From a virus: a DNA stretch of 64,000 nt. Both the position numbers and the translations under genes were made by a program. The notes beneath the pieces are model-generated. The model did not search any database. It saw only the letters and a program-made list of their open reading frames with translations, and was not told the DNA's origin. Positions 23,518-31,840 of this stretch are shown piece by piece. The stretch is taken from positions 62,001 through 126,000 of the IMG/VR virus record IMGVR_UViG_3300035181_001618. One strand, 5' to 3'. The stretch's first letter is position 1. Every line of letters begins with the position of its first letter.

Positions 23518-23709
23518 CAGAGGGGTGGCGCCCTCTGATCTGCTATGCCGATCCGGACGCGGCGCGTACCTAGGATCGCTATGTGCACAAGCCGTGAGCC
23601 GGACACCCGTCAGGTGCCTGAATCCTCCGCTCGAGTTCGAGCTGTGGAGGCGGCTCACCAAGCTTGCGCTTGTTTGCAGCCCGAAGGCTGCGGACCTGTA
23701 TTTACAGGT
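23518..23709 (-). ncRNA. Candidate structured noncoding RNA, about 190 nt
   Basis: Read on the minus strand from 23709, helices follow one another. ACCTGT/ACAGGT (loop AAAT). GCAGCC/GGCTGC with a UUCG loop (23676-23691). CAAGC/GCTTG with a GCAA loop (23659-23672). A three-way junction closed by 8 bp (23594-23601 with 23651-23658) holds CCTCC..GGAGG and CACC..GGTG hairpins. CGATCC/GGATCG with an inner ACGC/GCGT (23549-23578). CAGAGGG/CCCTCTG (23518-23537). UUCG and GCAA loops make sense only on this strand. The region between genes 23394-23701 has no credible protein. No known class recognised. Confidence 0.6.
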
Positions 23710-24193
23710 GACTGGTCGAGTCAACGACGCCGGATGTCGTGTCCGTGAATGCGGAGCCGACAACGACGTTGCCTTCAGGCCGGAGGTCGGCGTCGAAGAG
23801 CGAGCCGCCACCTTGACCCATCAGGGAGTCGATGTGACCTGCAGCCTTCTTGGTCCGGGTCATCTGGTGGAAGTAATCGAGGGCGTTCTTACCGTTCGAC
23901 AGGCGCTCTTGGCTGAGCAGGTCCCACAGCTCGTACTTGTCGGCGTGGCCCGACATCAGCACCTTCTTCAGGCGGCCGCGGTCAACTTGGTCGATCAGGC
24001 CGATGTCGATGTACGACAGCGAGCCGTTCGGCCACTCCTTGATGACAGCGACTTCGCGGAATTGACCGCTGTCGTTCACGTCAACGTAGAAGACGTGCTT
24101 GAGGCGCGTCGGATGCATGATGATCCCGCCCTTGTTGGCGTTCGGATCCTTAGCCGGTTCGGCTGTCTTCGTAACTTGCTTGTCGGTTGCCAT
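23702..24193 (-). CDS. Conserved T4-type phage protein of unknown function, 163 aa
   Basis: The core HVFYVDVNDSGQFREVAVIK, then SGHADKYELWDLLSQERLSN and GKNALDYFHQMTRTK, resembles a protein I recall from T4-type phages without a name. The N terminus is charged and disordered; the C terminus is Gly/Ser/Thr-rich. Two TAAATA elements lie 40-60 bases upstream. The stop codon TAA lies inside the first helix of the candidate RNA, so the RNA could be processed from the same transcript. Confidence 0.7.
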   Translation of the reverse strand: MATDKQVTKTAEPAKDPNANKGGIIMHPTRLKHVFYVDVNDSGQFREVAVIKEWPNGSLSYIDIGLIDQVDRGRLKKVLMSGHADKYELWDLLSQERLSNGKNALDYFHQMTRTKKAAGHIDSLMGQGGGSLFDADLRPEGNVVVGSAFTDTTSGVVDSTSHL

Positions 24194-24233
24194 GGTGTTC
24201 CCGTGTGATATGTGATCGAGCTATGCTCGATTT

Positions 24234-24253
24234 TATTTACCGCCCAATATTTA
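24234..24253 (-). promoter_or_regulatory. Two late promoter elements in tandem
   Basis: On the minus strand TAAATA occurs at 24248-24253 and again at 24234-24239, upstream of the ATG at 24193. Between the second copy and the gene lies an inverted repeat ATCGAGC/GCTCGAT (24214-24231), a possible leader hairpin. Confidence 0.55.
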
Positions 24254-24306
24254 TGCAAACACCGTGAGGATGATGTTTACGACTCGAGTTTTGGTAAATA
24301 TCCTCT

Positions 24307-24429
24307 TCACTCAAAATCCTCGTCTGTCCATGCCTCTCCCTCTCGCCGAGCAACAGCGAGCAGGAGGAAGAAGAACACAAGCCAGACAGGAAAGAGAACA
24401 GCTGACCAGGCTTTTCTAAGGATGCTCAT
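24307..24429 (-). CDS. Small single-pass membrane protein, 40 aa
   Basis: ATG 24429 follows AAAGGC after the nuclease gene stop. The product is MSILRKAWSAVLFPVWLVFF, then FLLLAVARR and an acidic tail EGEAWTDEDFE: one membrane helix with a basic N-terminal flank and an acidic outside or inside tail. No family recognised. Other small membrane proteins occur at 19558, 26100 and 31841. Confidence 0.6.
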   Translation of the reverse strand: MSILRKAWSAVLFPVWLVFFFLLLAVARREGEAWTDEDFE

Positions 24430-24437
24430 GCTTGCCT

Positions 24438-25463
24438 TTAGAATGCGAGAAGGCCGTCACCTTCAGGCTCAGCCGGCTTCTCGACGAGAACCGTGTGAGC
24501 CTTAGGCTTGTCACCCTTGAGGTAGCGTTGGTTGTTCATGAACATGTCGATGAATTTGTTGGCCTCTTCGGCCACCTTGTTCAGCTTGTACTTGCCCAAG
24601 AACCGCAAGAAGTGAAAGTGCGAGTAAGAGGCGAGAGCCGCTGGATCTGACTGCATGATGACGCCTTTTAACAGCTTCAGCCTGATGTCATCGGGCTGCT
24701 TCGTTAGGTCCATGAGAACCTCGTTGTGCTTGTAGAGGTCGCCGACACGGTGCTCGGTTAAGTTCTCGTCCTTCCACGTAGCGTTCATGAAGTTCAGCCG
24801 TGTGTAATCGTCGCTGTAAGCCTCACGGATCTTCTTCTCAAAGACGCGTGGATACGCTGACGGCACGTTGTCGCCGCTGTCTCCGCGAACGCACTTAAGG
24901 AAGAGCCAGTAGTCGATGTCGGGCTCGTAGTCCTTGTCGCCTGGCTGGTTGCGCTCTTTGCCGTTGTCAGGGTTGACAAGCTTGACATTCGGCAGCTTGG
25001 TGAGCTGTGTGAAGTCCTTGTCTCCTGACACGATCGTGATGCGGTTCTCGGGCGAAGCGTTGATCTGACAGTAGGCGGCGATTACGTCATCACCTTCCAT
25101 ATCCTGCACGCTGATGCAGCAGATAGAGGTGTGCTCCTTCATCGTCTCCTTGAAGGCGTCGATGAGCTTGTAGAAGTGGGCCATCTCGGGGTCGGGAATC
25201 CGATTGGCCTTGTACTGCCGCCGGATCATCGTATGCTCCGCCGTGTACTTCTTCCGCCAGTTGCCGCCACCTTCAAAGCTGAAGACCAAGAAGTCCGGCT
25301 TGAACTTCTTGTACCACTTGTAGATGCTCATAATAGCTATGTGCATAGACAAGCCAACTAAGTCGTCTATGCTGGCGCTATAATTAGCTGGACCACCTTG
25401 ATGTTTTTGCATCGCGGCGACCCTGAAGAGGATGTTTGAAACGTCAATGACTAATGAATGCAT
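24438..25463 (-). CDS. 5'-3' exonuclease / RNase H (T4 Rnh-like), 341 aa
   Basis: FEN-family acidic motifs are seen in order: LVIDVSNILFR at residue 4, DMEGDDVIAAY near 121, VSGDKDFTQL near 138 and GDSGDNVPSAYP near 184, which forms the helix-hairpin-helix. T4 Rnh removes RNA primers from Okazaki fragments. The gene lies in the replication block between primase and clamp. Its start is overlapped on the other strand by a broken GIY-YIG gene, and no Shine-Dalgarno is visible. C terminus ends GDGLLAF, a possible clamp- or SSB-binding tail. Confidence 0.88.
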   Translation of the reverse strand: MHSLVIDVSNILFRVAAMQKHQGGPANYSASIDDLVGLSMHIAIMSIYKWYKKFKPDFLVFSFEGGGNWRKKYTAEHTMIRRQYKANRIPDPEMAHFYKLIDAFKETMKEHTSICCISVQDMEGDDVIAAYCQINASPENRITIVSGDKDFTQLTKLPNVKLVNPDNGKERNQPGDKDYEPDIDYWLFLKCVRGDSGDNVPSAYPRVFEKKIREAYSDDYTRLNFMNATWKDENLTEHRVGDLYKHNEVLMDLTKQPDDIRLKLLKGVIMQSDPAALASYSHFHFLRFLGKYKLNKVAEEANKFIDMFMNNQRYLKGDKPKAHTVLVEKPAEPEGDGLLAF

Positions 25464-26103
25464 AAAAACCCTACCGTACGTCTACATGCTTACACATAAG
25501 CAGACAGGTCAATTCTATATTGGTTACCGAGAAGCTAACATTTTGCCAGCCGATCAAGACCTGCCACTATACAAGTCATCAAAGTATGTTAGAGGTCTAG
25601 GATTTGAAAACTTTGACTTGGGTAATTATTGCTGAGTTTTGGGCAGCAACTGATGCATATGATTTTGAACAACAGCTCATTCTAGAGCACCGCCGTGACA
25701 AGCTGATCATCAATCGTCATGTCATATTCAACGGCAGCTTAAGGTTTATGCCTAAACGCGGCGGCAGGGTTTTTCAACTATAACACGACAAAGACTTTCT
25801 AATGCTCTCAAAGGCCGAACCTTCTCGGAGGAACATAAGAAAAACATTGGTGCATCTAGTTCTGGTAGACGGCATACATTTCAAACCCGGCTTGCTATTA
25901 GCGTAACTCAGCTCGGAAGGAAACGTGATCCCATCACCGATGAAACTAGGCAACGAATGACAATCAGCCGTCGAACAAGAATTGAAGTTCCTAAACGTGG
26001 AACCGAATGCATCGTCGACGGAGTACATTACATCAGCGTTTCAGCAGCAGCCAAAGCGTTAGGATGGTCAAGAAAACGAATCCGTGACCATCTGCATGCT
26101 TAG
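25447..26103 (+). pseudogene. GIY-YIG homing endonuclease broken by two frameshifts
   Basis: Starts MTNECIKTLPYVYMLTHKQT with GQFYIGYRE (GIY-YIG core) and reaches a stop at 25633. In the next frame it continues WVIIAEFWAATDAYDFEQQL up to 25783. It then returns to the first frame for a NUMOD3 repeat (LSNALKGRTFSEEHKKNIG) and a NUMOD1-like end (SVSAAAKALGWSRKRIRDHL), stopping at 26101-26103. An extra T near 25618 and a missing T in the T5 run at 25770 restore one frame. AT-rich. It overlaps the starts or ends of the genes on both sides. Confidence 0.8.
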
Positions 26104-26327
26104 CTCTTGCTCGATGAGCCGTTGTAAGTCAGCGTGCGAACACCGATGACCATGACCCACGCGTCCAGGAAGGGCAGGTGGTGCCAAGCGGGCGGCAGGG
26201 TCATGAAGTAGTCAGGCGCCAGCGCGTTCCACGCGAGCCAAAACGGCAACGCTGCGAAGGCGCTCTGCACGAGCACGATGAGGATGATCGAAACGATCGA
26301 GCCGACAATGTCGATGAACTTATCCAC
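26100..26327 (-). CDS. Membrane protein, 75 aa
   Basis: GTG start following the previous stop. A long hydrophobic stretch FIDIVGSIVSIILIVLVQSA and a second weaker one around PFLDAWVMVIGVRTL, with Pro/Trp-rich residues between (LPFWLAWNALAP). Probably two membrane passes. No family recognised. It is the last gene of the clamp-proximal group and overlaps the pseudogene stop by four bases. Confidence 0.6.
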   Translation of the reverse strand: MDKFIDIVGSIVSIILIVLVQSAFAALPFWLAWNALAPDYFMTLPPAWHHLPFLDAWVMVIGVRTLTYNGSSSKS

Positions 26328-26329
26328 GC

Positions 26330-26605
26330 TTAGCCCCTCGAGCCGCTGACGCCGACCATGGTTTCAGGCACAGGCTTGCCGACCGGCGTAATGTCGAAGT
26401 AGTACTCTTGCCCCTGCTTGAACATCGTTGCAGCAGGCTTGCTGTTGTCGATGGCGATCTGCATGTAGCCCGACGGGGTAGCGTCGGAGAACGCCTTGTT
26501 CTCGTTGTTGGGGTCATTGCTGTAGACAGCGTTGAAGTGGAAGACGGTCGAGCTGCCGAAGTTAGGCAGCACGGCTGAGCAGATGAACTTTGCACGTACG
26601 GTCAT
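26330..26605 (-). CDS. Conserved T4-type phage protein, 91 aa
   Basis: Start chosen at MTVRAKFICSAVLP (26605). The sequence FHFNAVYSNDPNNENKAFSD and ATPSGYMQIAIDN, then QGQEYYFDITPV, matches a small beta-rich protein I recall near replication genes of T4-type phages (pattern VY..DP.N.NKAF..ATPSG). Function unknown. Two bases separate its stop from the next gene. Confidence 0.7.
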   Translation of the reverse strand: MTVRAKFICSAVLPNFGSSTVFHFNAVYSNDPNNENKAFSDATPSGYMQIAIDNSKPAATMFKQGQEYYFDITPVGKPVPETMVGVSGSRG

Positions 26606-26624
26606 GATGAGTCCTAAGTAAGAG

Positions 26625-27203
26625 TTAGCCACGCTTCCTGCGGGCGGCACGGCTGCGGATGTCCTTCTCGAACATCTTCAGCACGTCAGGGTCCATGCTG
26701 TCGAGGATAGCGGTCACGTCCTTCGAGGAAGGCTTCGTGTCCTTGCCTCCTTCGGCGCGAGCGAGCGCTTCAGGTGGGATCGGCGCGTTGTCCATGACCA
26801 GGTCATCGTCAACGTCACGAGCCGCATTGGCCGTCACGGTCGCCAGGTAGACACGCACAAGCTCGTCTTCGGTGGCGCCTTCAATGCCTGCATTTTGCAG
26901 CATGCGGATGAAGGCGTCATTCCACTCGAGCTTGATGCTTACCCGGCCGTCAGCCGTGATGTCACCATGCACAACGTCGAGGCGAGGAGCCTCACGCTCA
27001 TGGTTGTACCGACCAACCCAAAGGGTGACCACGTCGGCGTCGGTTTTGACGCCGTGGATCTGGTCCTTCAGCTCCTCGCGAAGACCCTGCACGAATGCGG
27101 CGTTGTAGTCCAACACCTGCAGGGTCTTGCCGTCATCGGTAGTCACCGACCAAGGGGCCTTAGTCAGGATGTACTTGTGGATGAACGCCTTCAGCCAGCT
27201 CAT
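26625..27203 (-). CDS. Unknown protein next to sliding clamp, 192 aa
   Basis: ATG overlaps the clamp stop (ATGA), so the two are co-translated. The N-terminal part is amphipathic (MSWLKAFIHKYILTKAP). The middle is alpha/beta (VVTLWVGRYNHER, VSIKLEWNDAFIRMLQNAG). The C-terminal 50 residues are charged and end with a basic RSRAARRKRG tail. No family recognised; a clamp-associated or DNA-binding role is possible from position only. Confidence 0.6.
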   Translation of the reverse strand: MSWLKAFIHKYILTKAPWSVTTDDGKTLQVLDYNAAFVQGLREELKDQIHGVKTDADVVTLWVGRYNHEREAPRLDVVHGDITADGRVSIKLEWNDAFIRMLQNAGIEGATEDELVRVYLATVTANAARDVDDDLVMDNAPIPPEALARAEGGKDTKPSSKDVTAILDSMDPDVLKMFEKDIRSRAARRKRG

Positions 27204-27919
27204 GCTTGCGGCAGCGTGAAGAAGTTGTAGCCAGCGACGTCGACGAACAGCATGCCGCCCGAGCCGATCTTCAGCTTAACGTCATCGCCTGCGGTCTTGG
27301 CGGCTTCACGCAGCAGGGACAGCAGGGACTTGCTGGTGTACTTGAAGACGAAGCTGCCGGCCTTTTGACCGTTGACTGGCGATGCTGCCTTCTCGACCTC
27401 GAAGGTGTACACGTCCTTGGTCGAATCCACGAGCTCGATGGAGACCACGGAGCCGTCCTTGGAGGCGATGGTGATGCCGTCGGTCGCCATGGCCGAGTCG
27501 GCTTGAGCGATCAGCGGAATCTGCTTGACCGAGATGAGGACCTCATAAGCCGGCGTGTCGTTGATCGCCTTGGGGATCTTGACAGCGTCAGAGGCCGAGC
27601 AGCGGAACTGGGTCTTGGAGCGGCCGGCGGCCAGCTCGAGCATGCTGATGTCGGTGCCGGAGCCCGCGGTAGCCGTGATGCCGACGTTGCCCTGGGCTTT
27701 GGCCAAGTTGAGCCGATCCTTCAAGGCCTTGATGCGGCTGACGGCCAAGGTCTTGCCCTCGAGGTCGGGCACTTGCTGGTCGGTGACAACGCCGACGGTG
27801 CGCTTCTCGTCGATGGCGCGGATCTTGCCTGGCTCGACGATTACCTTTTCGATGCCGATGGTGTTCAGCGTGGTGAGGAGGTTATCAACTGACGCGATGG
27901 TTTGTGCTGAGAGTTTCAT
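27200..27919 (-). CDS. Sliding clamp, gp45-like, 239 aa
   Basis: Size and position (beside polymerase) fit T4 gp45 (228 aa). The protein begins MKLSAQTIASVDNLLTTLNT and consists of two similar beta/alpha halves with strands such as GKIRAIDEKRTVGVV and SVVSIELVDSTKDVYTFEV. It ends KIGSGGMLFVDVAGYNFFTL. The clamp tethers the polymerase and, in T4, is the sliding activator of late transcription, which fits the TAAATA promoters in this genome. No Shine-Dalgarno is evident at the start. Confidence 0.8.
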   Translation of the reverse strand: MKLSAQTIASVDNLLTTLNTIGIEKVIVEPGKIRAIDEKRTVGVVTDQQVPDLEGKTLAVSRIKALKDRLNLAKAQGNVGITATAGSGTDISMLELAAGRSKTQFRCSASDAVKIPKAINDTPAYEVLISVKQIPLIAQADSAMATDGITIASKDGSVVSIELVDSTKDVYTFEVEKAASPVNGQKAGSFVFKYTSKSLLSLLREAAKTAGDDVKLKIGSGGMLFVDVAGYNFFTLPQA

Positions 27920-27983
27920 ATGTGGATTATGTCGCGAAGATGTGCGAGCGGATTGATTGTATCTTATGCCTATCAGGGAGGCA

Positions 27984-27989
27984 TATTTA
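27984..27989 (-). promoter_or_regulatory. Late promoter-like element before the clamp gene
   Basis: GTAAATATG on the minus strand overlaps the stop of the proteasome-like gene, 64 bases before the clamp ATG. It would allow late clamp synthesis. Confidence 0.4.
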
Positions 27990-28526
27990 CTGGGTGCTAA
28001 TCACCGTGGCTTCCAGGCCTACCGACGGCGAGAACGTGCCGGCTGCTTCGACAGCGATCTTGAGAGCGCGTTCAGCGGTCTGTGCGGTGAACACGCCGCC
28101 GATCTTGTTGTAAGTATGCATAGCGCCGTGAGCATATTCACAGCCTGAGCCGACGGCGCTGTAACCCAGCTTGCTGCGAAGCACGCTCCAGTCATCCTGC
28201 AGCTCCCACAGCTGGCCACGCAGGCCGATTAGCGCGTTGCCGCCCCTTTCATAGCCGCCGTCCTTGAGGGCCGCCCGCAGCTGGGGCACCATGACGGTGA
28301 TCAACCAACGGTAAACCTCATCATCATTGGCCGGGATAACCGGGTTGCCTAGCGCATGCTCGACCAGCTGACCAAACCGATAGCTGGTTGTGAAGCCAAA
28401 GACCAGCTCGCCTTTGGCGAAAACCTTGGGCTGCGTGTGCACGACCTTGTTGTTCCAACCGGTGCCTTGGATGTCACCAGCCAGGTAAACCTTGCCGTCT
28501 GCTTCAAGTCCTACTATGCATGTCAT
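27987..28526 (-). CDS. Proteasome beta/HslV-like Ntn-hydrolase, 179 aa
   Basis: Starts MTCIVGLEADGKVYLAGD. After Met removal the residues line up as Thr1, Asp17 (AGD) and Lys33 (QPKVF), the catalytic set of proteasome beta subunits and HslV. SAVGSGCEYAHGAM provides the conserved SGxxxxA turn. Proteins of this type are occasionally seen in T4-type phages. It may form a peptidase ring on its own or with a host ATPase, for turnover of host proteins. It lies between the polymerase and clamp genes. Confidence 0.8.
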   Translation of the reverse strand: MTCIVGLEADGKVYLAGDIQGTGWNNKVVHTQPKVFAKGELVFGFTTSYRFGQLVEHALGNPVIPANDDEVYRWLITVMVPQLRAALKDGGYERGGNALIGLRGQLWELQDDWSVLRSKLGYSAVGSGCEYAHGAMHTYNKIGGVFTAQTAERALKIAVEAAGTFSPSVGLEATVISTQ

Positions 28527-28529
28527 GTG

Positions 28530-31500
28530 TTAAAAGTCCAGGAGGTTGTTGATGAGCTGAGATTGGTAGGTAGGGACCTCCCAGTTCATCGGGGTGAAGA
28601 TGAGTTCGAGCTTATTGTCCACGAGCTTTTGCTCCATTAGCTTTCGGTCTACCTGAAAATTGCGGGTAAACCAAAGGGGCAAGTCCTCAGTTTCTGAGGT
28701 AAAGGAGATGCTCTTGAAGCCGAAAGCGTTATCTAGGAGCCACAGGGTTTTGATCTTATCCCCTGACTTAATAGGGACCCCGTCTAGCACCTTAAAATGC
28801 TCCAGCATGTAGTTGTGGTTGACAGCGTTGCGGGCGTTTGGCGCAATCTTGACCTTACTCAAGCCGTTGCGTTCGAGCCTGTCCCACAGCGTCCACGCTT
28901 CGTCGAGGTTGTTGACCGAGGTGACCATCGCGATATCAAGCGGGTTGATCTGGTCAGTGACCGTAGTAGTGCCAAGCGAGTTCCGGAAGTCGATGACCAC
29001 CTTGTCGATCTCGCTCTTGGACCGTTCATTGAGCAGCTTCATCACCACGTCCGTCAGCATGTGACGGATGACGGTCGGCGTTGACGAGAGGCGGATGTCC
29101 GATCCCATGGTCTTCAGCTCGTCCTCGTCGCCCGGGTTGATGCGCTTGCCTTCCTTGTCGACGACCAGCATCATGTACTTCTTCTTGGCCTGAATCAGGC
29201 CGGTCCGGCACACGAGCTCACGGTTGGCCTTGATCAAAGTCTCGAAGCCTGGCTGACAGTTGAAACCTGAGACCATGAACGGCGGGAAGGCGTCATTGAT
29301 GTCATCAGCGATAGCGTTCGCTGCCTCAACCAGCACGTCAACGTCATCGATGCCCTTGACGATGCTCTCGTATGTGAAGTAGACCGAGTCGGTGTCGCCA
29401 TAGATGGGGCCGGCACCAGGCGTGATGATGATCGAGTATGCGTTTTGCCCCCAGCGCAAGTTATGCTTGCCGTCGGTCCCTGTCTTCGAGTCCTTTTTCG
29501 AGTGCGGGTCAAAGGTCTTCAGCATCAGCGGAGCTTGACCTGTAGGCGCCAGGCTCTTCGACACCGTGTTGATCATCGTGTTGGTGATCTGTCGACCGCT
29601 GTAGGTGACCGAGGCGCCGATGCGTGGGTCGCCGAAGCGGCAGTACTCATTCAGCATAGCGCCGTAGGTGGAGTTGAGCAGCACCTTGCGCACGCCTTGA
29701 AGCATGTCGTAGTAGCCTGCTAGGCGCTTCGCCTCGATGACCTCAGGGTCCTTCTCCGTCTTGCCTTCGGCGAGCAGCTTGTCAGCTAGCTTGCCGTACT
29801 TCTTCTTCTCAGCCTGCATCTCCTTCCGACCGAAGAACCAGGAGGTCAGCACCTCAGGGACCAGGCCTTGGCCGTTACCCTGATCGAGGATCGTGCCGTA
29901 AGCCGAGACCGCGCACTTGTTCTCCTTGCAGTAGTCGACGACGACATTGGCAGGCAGCGCGAGCACTTGCGGGTCATGATCGAACTTAACATCGAGCATG
30001 AAGTCCTTGAATGGGCTTTCAGGGTCGAGAGCCACGGCGGACCACACGCGCCAGCCGTACTCGTTGGCGTCATAGACCGCGTCATCTTGCGGCGTTGTGA
30101 TGTTCTCGGTTCGATTGCCGTAGCGGACATTGGTATCTGTCGCCCCGTTGCCGTCAAGGTCCTTGTAGTACGTCCAGACGGCACGGGTGGTGGTTGCGTT
30201 GCGGTGCACGACCACGTCAACCCGGTACTTCTTCGAAACGATGTGAGTGCTAACGCCTCTGGGCAGCTTGACCTCAACCCAGCCATTGTCGAGGTCCGAC
30301 GGGCCGATGATCTGCCCTACGAGCTTCTCGAGGGACAGGTTGAGCGAGCGAATGGTGCTTGGGTACAAGGAGTTGATGTCACAAGCGCCGATCCACCGGT
30401 AGAAGCCGACGTTCGGCGTGACCACGATAGCGCCTTCAACCGGGTCGCCTTCAGGGCGCACGTTGCGGTCATTGACGATGCGCTGCAGCGTGTTGTGCGC
30501 ATAGTTCATGATGGCCGTGTCGATCAGCTGCACCGAGCCGAAGACCGAGTCAAAGTTGACTGAGGCCATGTGCACCATCTGGTTAGCCAGCTCAATGTAG
30601 CGGAACTTCGCATCGAGCCTAACCAGCAGAGTCACGTCATGGATGTTGTAGGTGACGAACTTAACGAAGTCATTGTTGTACAGCTCAGCAAGCGTGCCGT
30701 CGAACTCAACCTTGTCCTCCTTCAGCTCCTCAAGCGACACGTTGCTCAGGGAGTAGGACTGACGCTTGGTCAGGTCAAACTTTTGGAAGAGACGGAGGTA
30801 GTCGAGGTGGACCCGGCTAATCAGGTCGATGACAGGGTCCTTCTCCTTCGAGTGCTTAAACCTTGCCTTCTCAGTCCACCGAGGACTCGGGCCACCTTCT
30901 AACGCTAGCCTATCAAGCACGTGCTTGCCCATGACAAGCTCGATCCGCTTGGCGATGTACGGGAGGTCATAGAACTCGGAGTTCCAGCCCGACAGCACGT
31001 CACAAGGTTGGAGGAAGTCGAGCATCAGCTCGAGCAGCTCAACCTCATTGGTGACCAGGATGACCTCGCTCAGCTCAGCAGGCAGCTTGTCATCTGGGCC
31101 CCAGCTCTTCGGCGGCACGGCGACCGTGCACATCCGGCCGTTGACGCACAGGGTGAAAGCGTTGATCGGCGCGTAGGGATTGGCAGGGCCCGCATAGCCA
31201 ATGTCTGGGTTATAGTCAACTTCGATGTCAAGGAGGCCGATAGTCAGCTCAGGTGCAGGCTTCGTCGAGTAGATATCCATTAGGATCCGCTCGAGCGGAT
31301 TGACATCGGACTCAAACAGCGTCAAGCGTCGAAGCTGAGCATCGGCAATAGCTTCGTCGAAGTCGCTCGATGACGAGCAGTTCACCTTCTTGAGGTGCAC
31401 GCCCGAAGTCGAGATGAACGGCCCTGCGTCATCTCGTCTGTAAAAATAATAGGGAGGATCGTAGAGCTTACGAACACGCTGCCCGCTGGCTAGCTTTTCC

Positions 31501-31553
31501 CAGACAAGCACCTTTGCTTGTCGTTTGTCATAATACGTGGAGACGAAGCTCAA
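28530..31553 (-). CDS. Replicative DNA polymerase, family B (gp43-like), 1007 aa
   Basis: 3'-5' exonuclease motif I has Asp109 and Glu111 (GLLDIEVDYNP), as in T4 gp43; motif II is LSGWNSEFYDLPYIAKR. Polymerase motif A is ACDINSLYPSTIRSLNLS, motif B is KVLLNSTYGAML and motif C is IYGDTDSVYF. The C-terminal end ...QLINNLLDF matches the clamp-binding tail of T4-type polymerases. Length is slightly above T4 gp43 (898). The frame is intact over 3 kb. Confidence 0.97.
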   Translation of the reverse strand: MSFVSTYYDKRQAKVLVWEKLASGQRVRKLYDPPYYFYRRDDAGPFISTSGVHLKKVNCSSSSDFDEAIADAQLRRLTLFESDVNPLERILMDIYSTKPAPELTIGLLDIEVDYNPDIGYAGPANPYAPINAFTLCVNGRMCTVAVPPKSWGPDDKLPAELSEVILVTNEVELLELMLDFLQPCDVLSGWNSEFYDLPYIAKRIELVMGKHVLDRLALEGGPSPRWTEKARFKHSKEKDPVIDLISRVHLDYLRLFQKFDLTKRQSYSLSNVSLEELKEDKVEFDGTLAELYNNDFVKFVTYNIHDVTLLVRLDAKFRYIELANQMVHMASVNFDSVFGSVQLIDTAIMNYAHNTLQRIVNDRNVRPEGDPVEGAIVVTPNVGFYRWIGACDINSLYPSTIRSLNLSLEKLVGQIIGPSDLDNGWVEVKLPRGVSTHIVSKKYRVDVVVHRNATTTRAVWTYYKDLDGNGATDTNVRYGNRTENITTPQDDAVYDANEYGWRVWSAVALDPESPFKDFMLDVKFDHDPQVLALPANVVVDYCKENKCAVSAYGTILDQGNGQGLVPEVLTSWFFGRKEMQAEKKKYGKLADKLLAEGKTEKDPEVIEAKRLAGYYDMLQGVRKVLLNSTYGAMLNEYCRFGDPRIGASVTYSGRQITNTMINTVSKSLAPTGQAPLMLKTFDPHSKKDSKTGTDGKHNLRWGQNAYSIIITPGAGPIYGDTDSVYFTYESIVKGIDDVDVLVEAANAIADDINDAFPPFMVSGFNCQPGFETLIKANRELVCRTGLIQAKKKYMMLVVDKEGKRINPGDEDELKTMGSDIRLSSTPTVIRHMLTDVVMKLLNERSKSEIDKVVIDFRNSLGTTTVTDQINPLDIAMVTSVNNLDEAWTLWDRLERNGLSKVKIAPNARNAVNHNYMLEHFKVLDGVPIKSGDKIKTLWLLDNAFGFKSISFTSETEDLPLWFTRNFQVDRKLMEQKLVDNKLELIFTPMNWEVPTYQSQLINNLLDF

Positions 31554-31744
31554 GTATTCCCTTTCGTGATGACGCCTGTTTCATCGGCGTCGTAAGCGGC
31601 TTCAAACTCTGTCTTGCCGCTCCACTCAATAGGGGTGCCGTCCTCAAACATTCGGAAAACGTCACCCTTCTTGATTTCAATCATTCTAACACGGACCCAC
31701 AAAGAGTCCTCTTTTCTTTCGACGATTCTCAGCTCTTGGGTCAT
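31550..31744 (-). CDS. Small conserved T4-type phage protein, 64 aa
   Basis: Its stop overlaps the polymerase ATG. The sequence MIEIKKGDVFRMFEDGTPI followed by GKTEFEAAYDAD resembles a short protein I recall beside replication genes of T4-type phages (RMFEPDGTPV...GETEF pattern). Beta-rich, acidic, no motif. It could help set polymerase translation. Confidence 0.65.
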   Translation of the reverse strand: MTQELRIVERKEDSLWVRVRMIEIKKGDVFRMFEDGTPIEWSGKTEFEAAYDADETGVITKGNT

Positions 31745-31759
31745 GCTAAATCCAGAATG

Positions 31760-31783
31760 AAAAAAGCCGCTAATAAAAGCGGC
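31760..31783 (-). terminator. Rho-independent terminator
   Basis: On the minus strand GCCGCT, a six-base loop, AGCGGC and then six T residues, between the small membrane gene and the polymerase operon. Transcripts from the HTH genes end here, so the polymerase group needs its own promoter. Confidence 0.85.
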
Positions 31784-31840
31784 CTTGAGGGGCGAGGGCA
31801 GTTAGTGGGCGTTTACGGCCATAACACCGCAAAAGATCAC

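Noticed and set aside
23486-24208. Plus-strand 240-codon frame across the gap and the 23702 gene
   Set aside because: It is antisense to a conserved minus-strand gene and its first part runs through the hairpins; composition is Arg/Leu/Cys-rich and unnatural.
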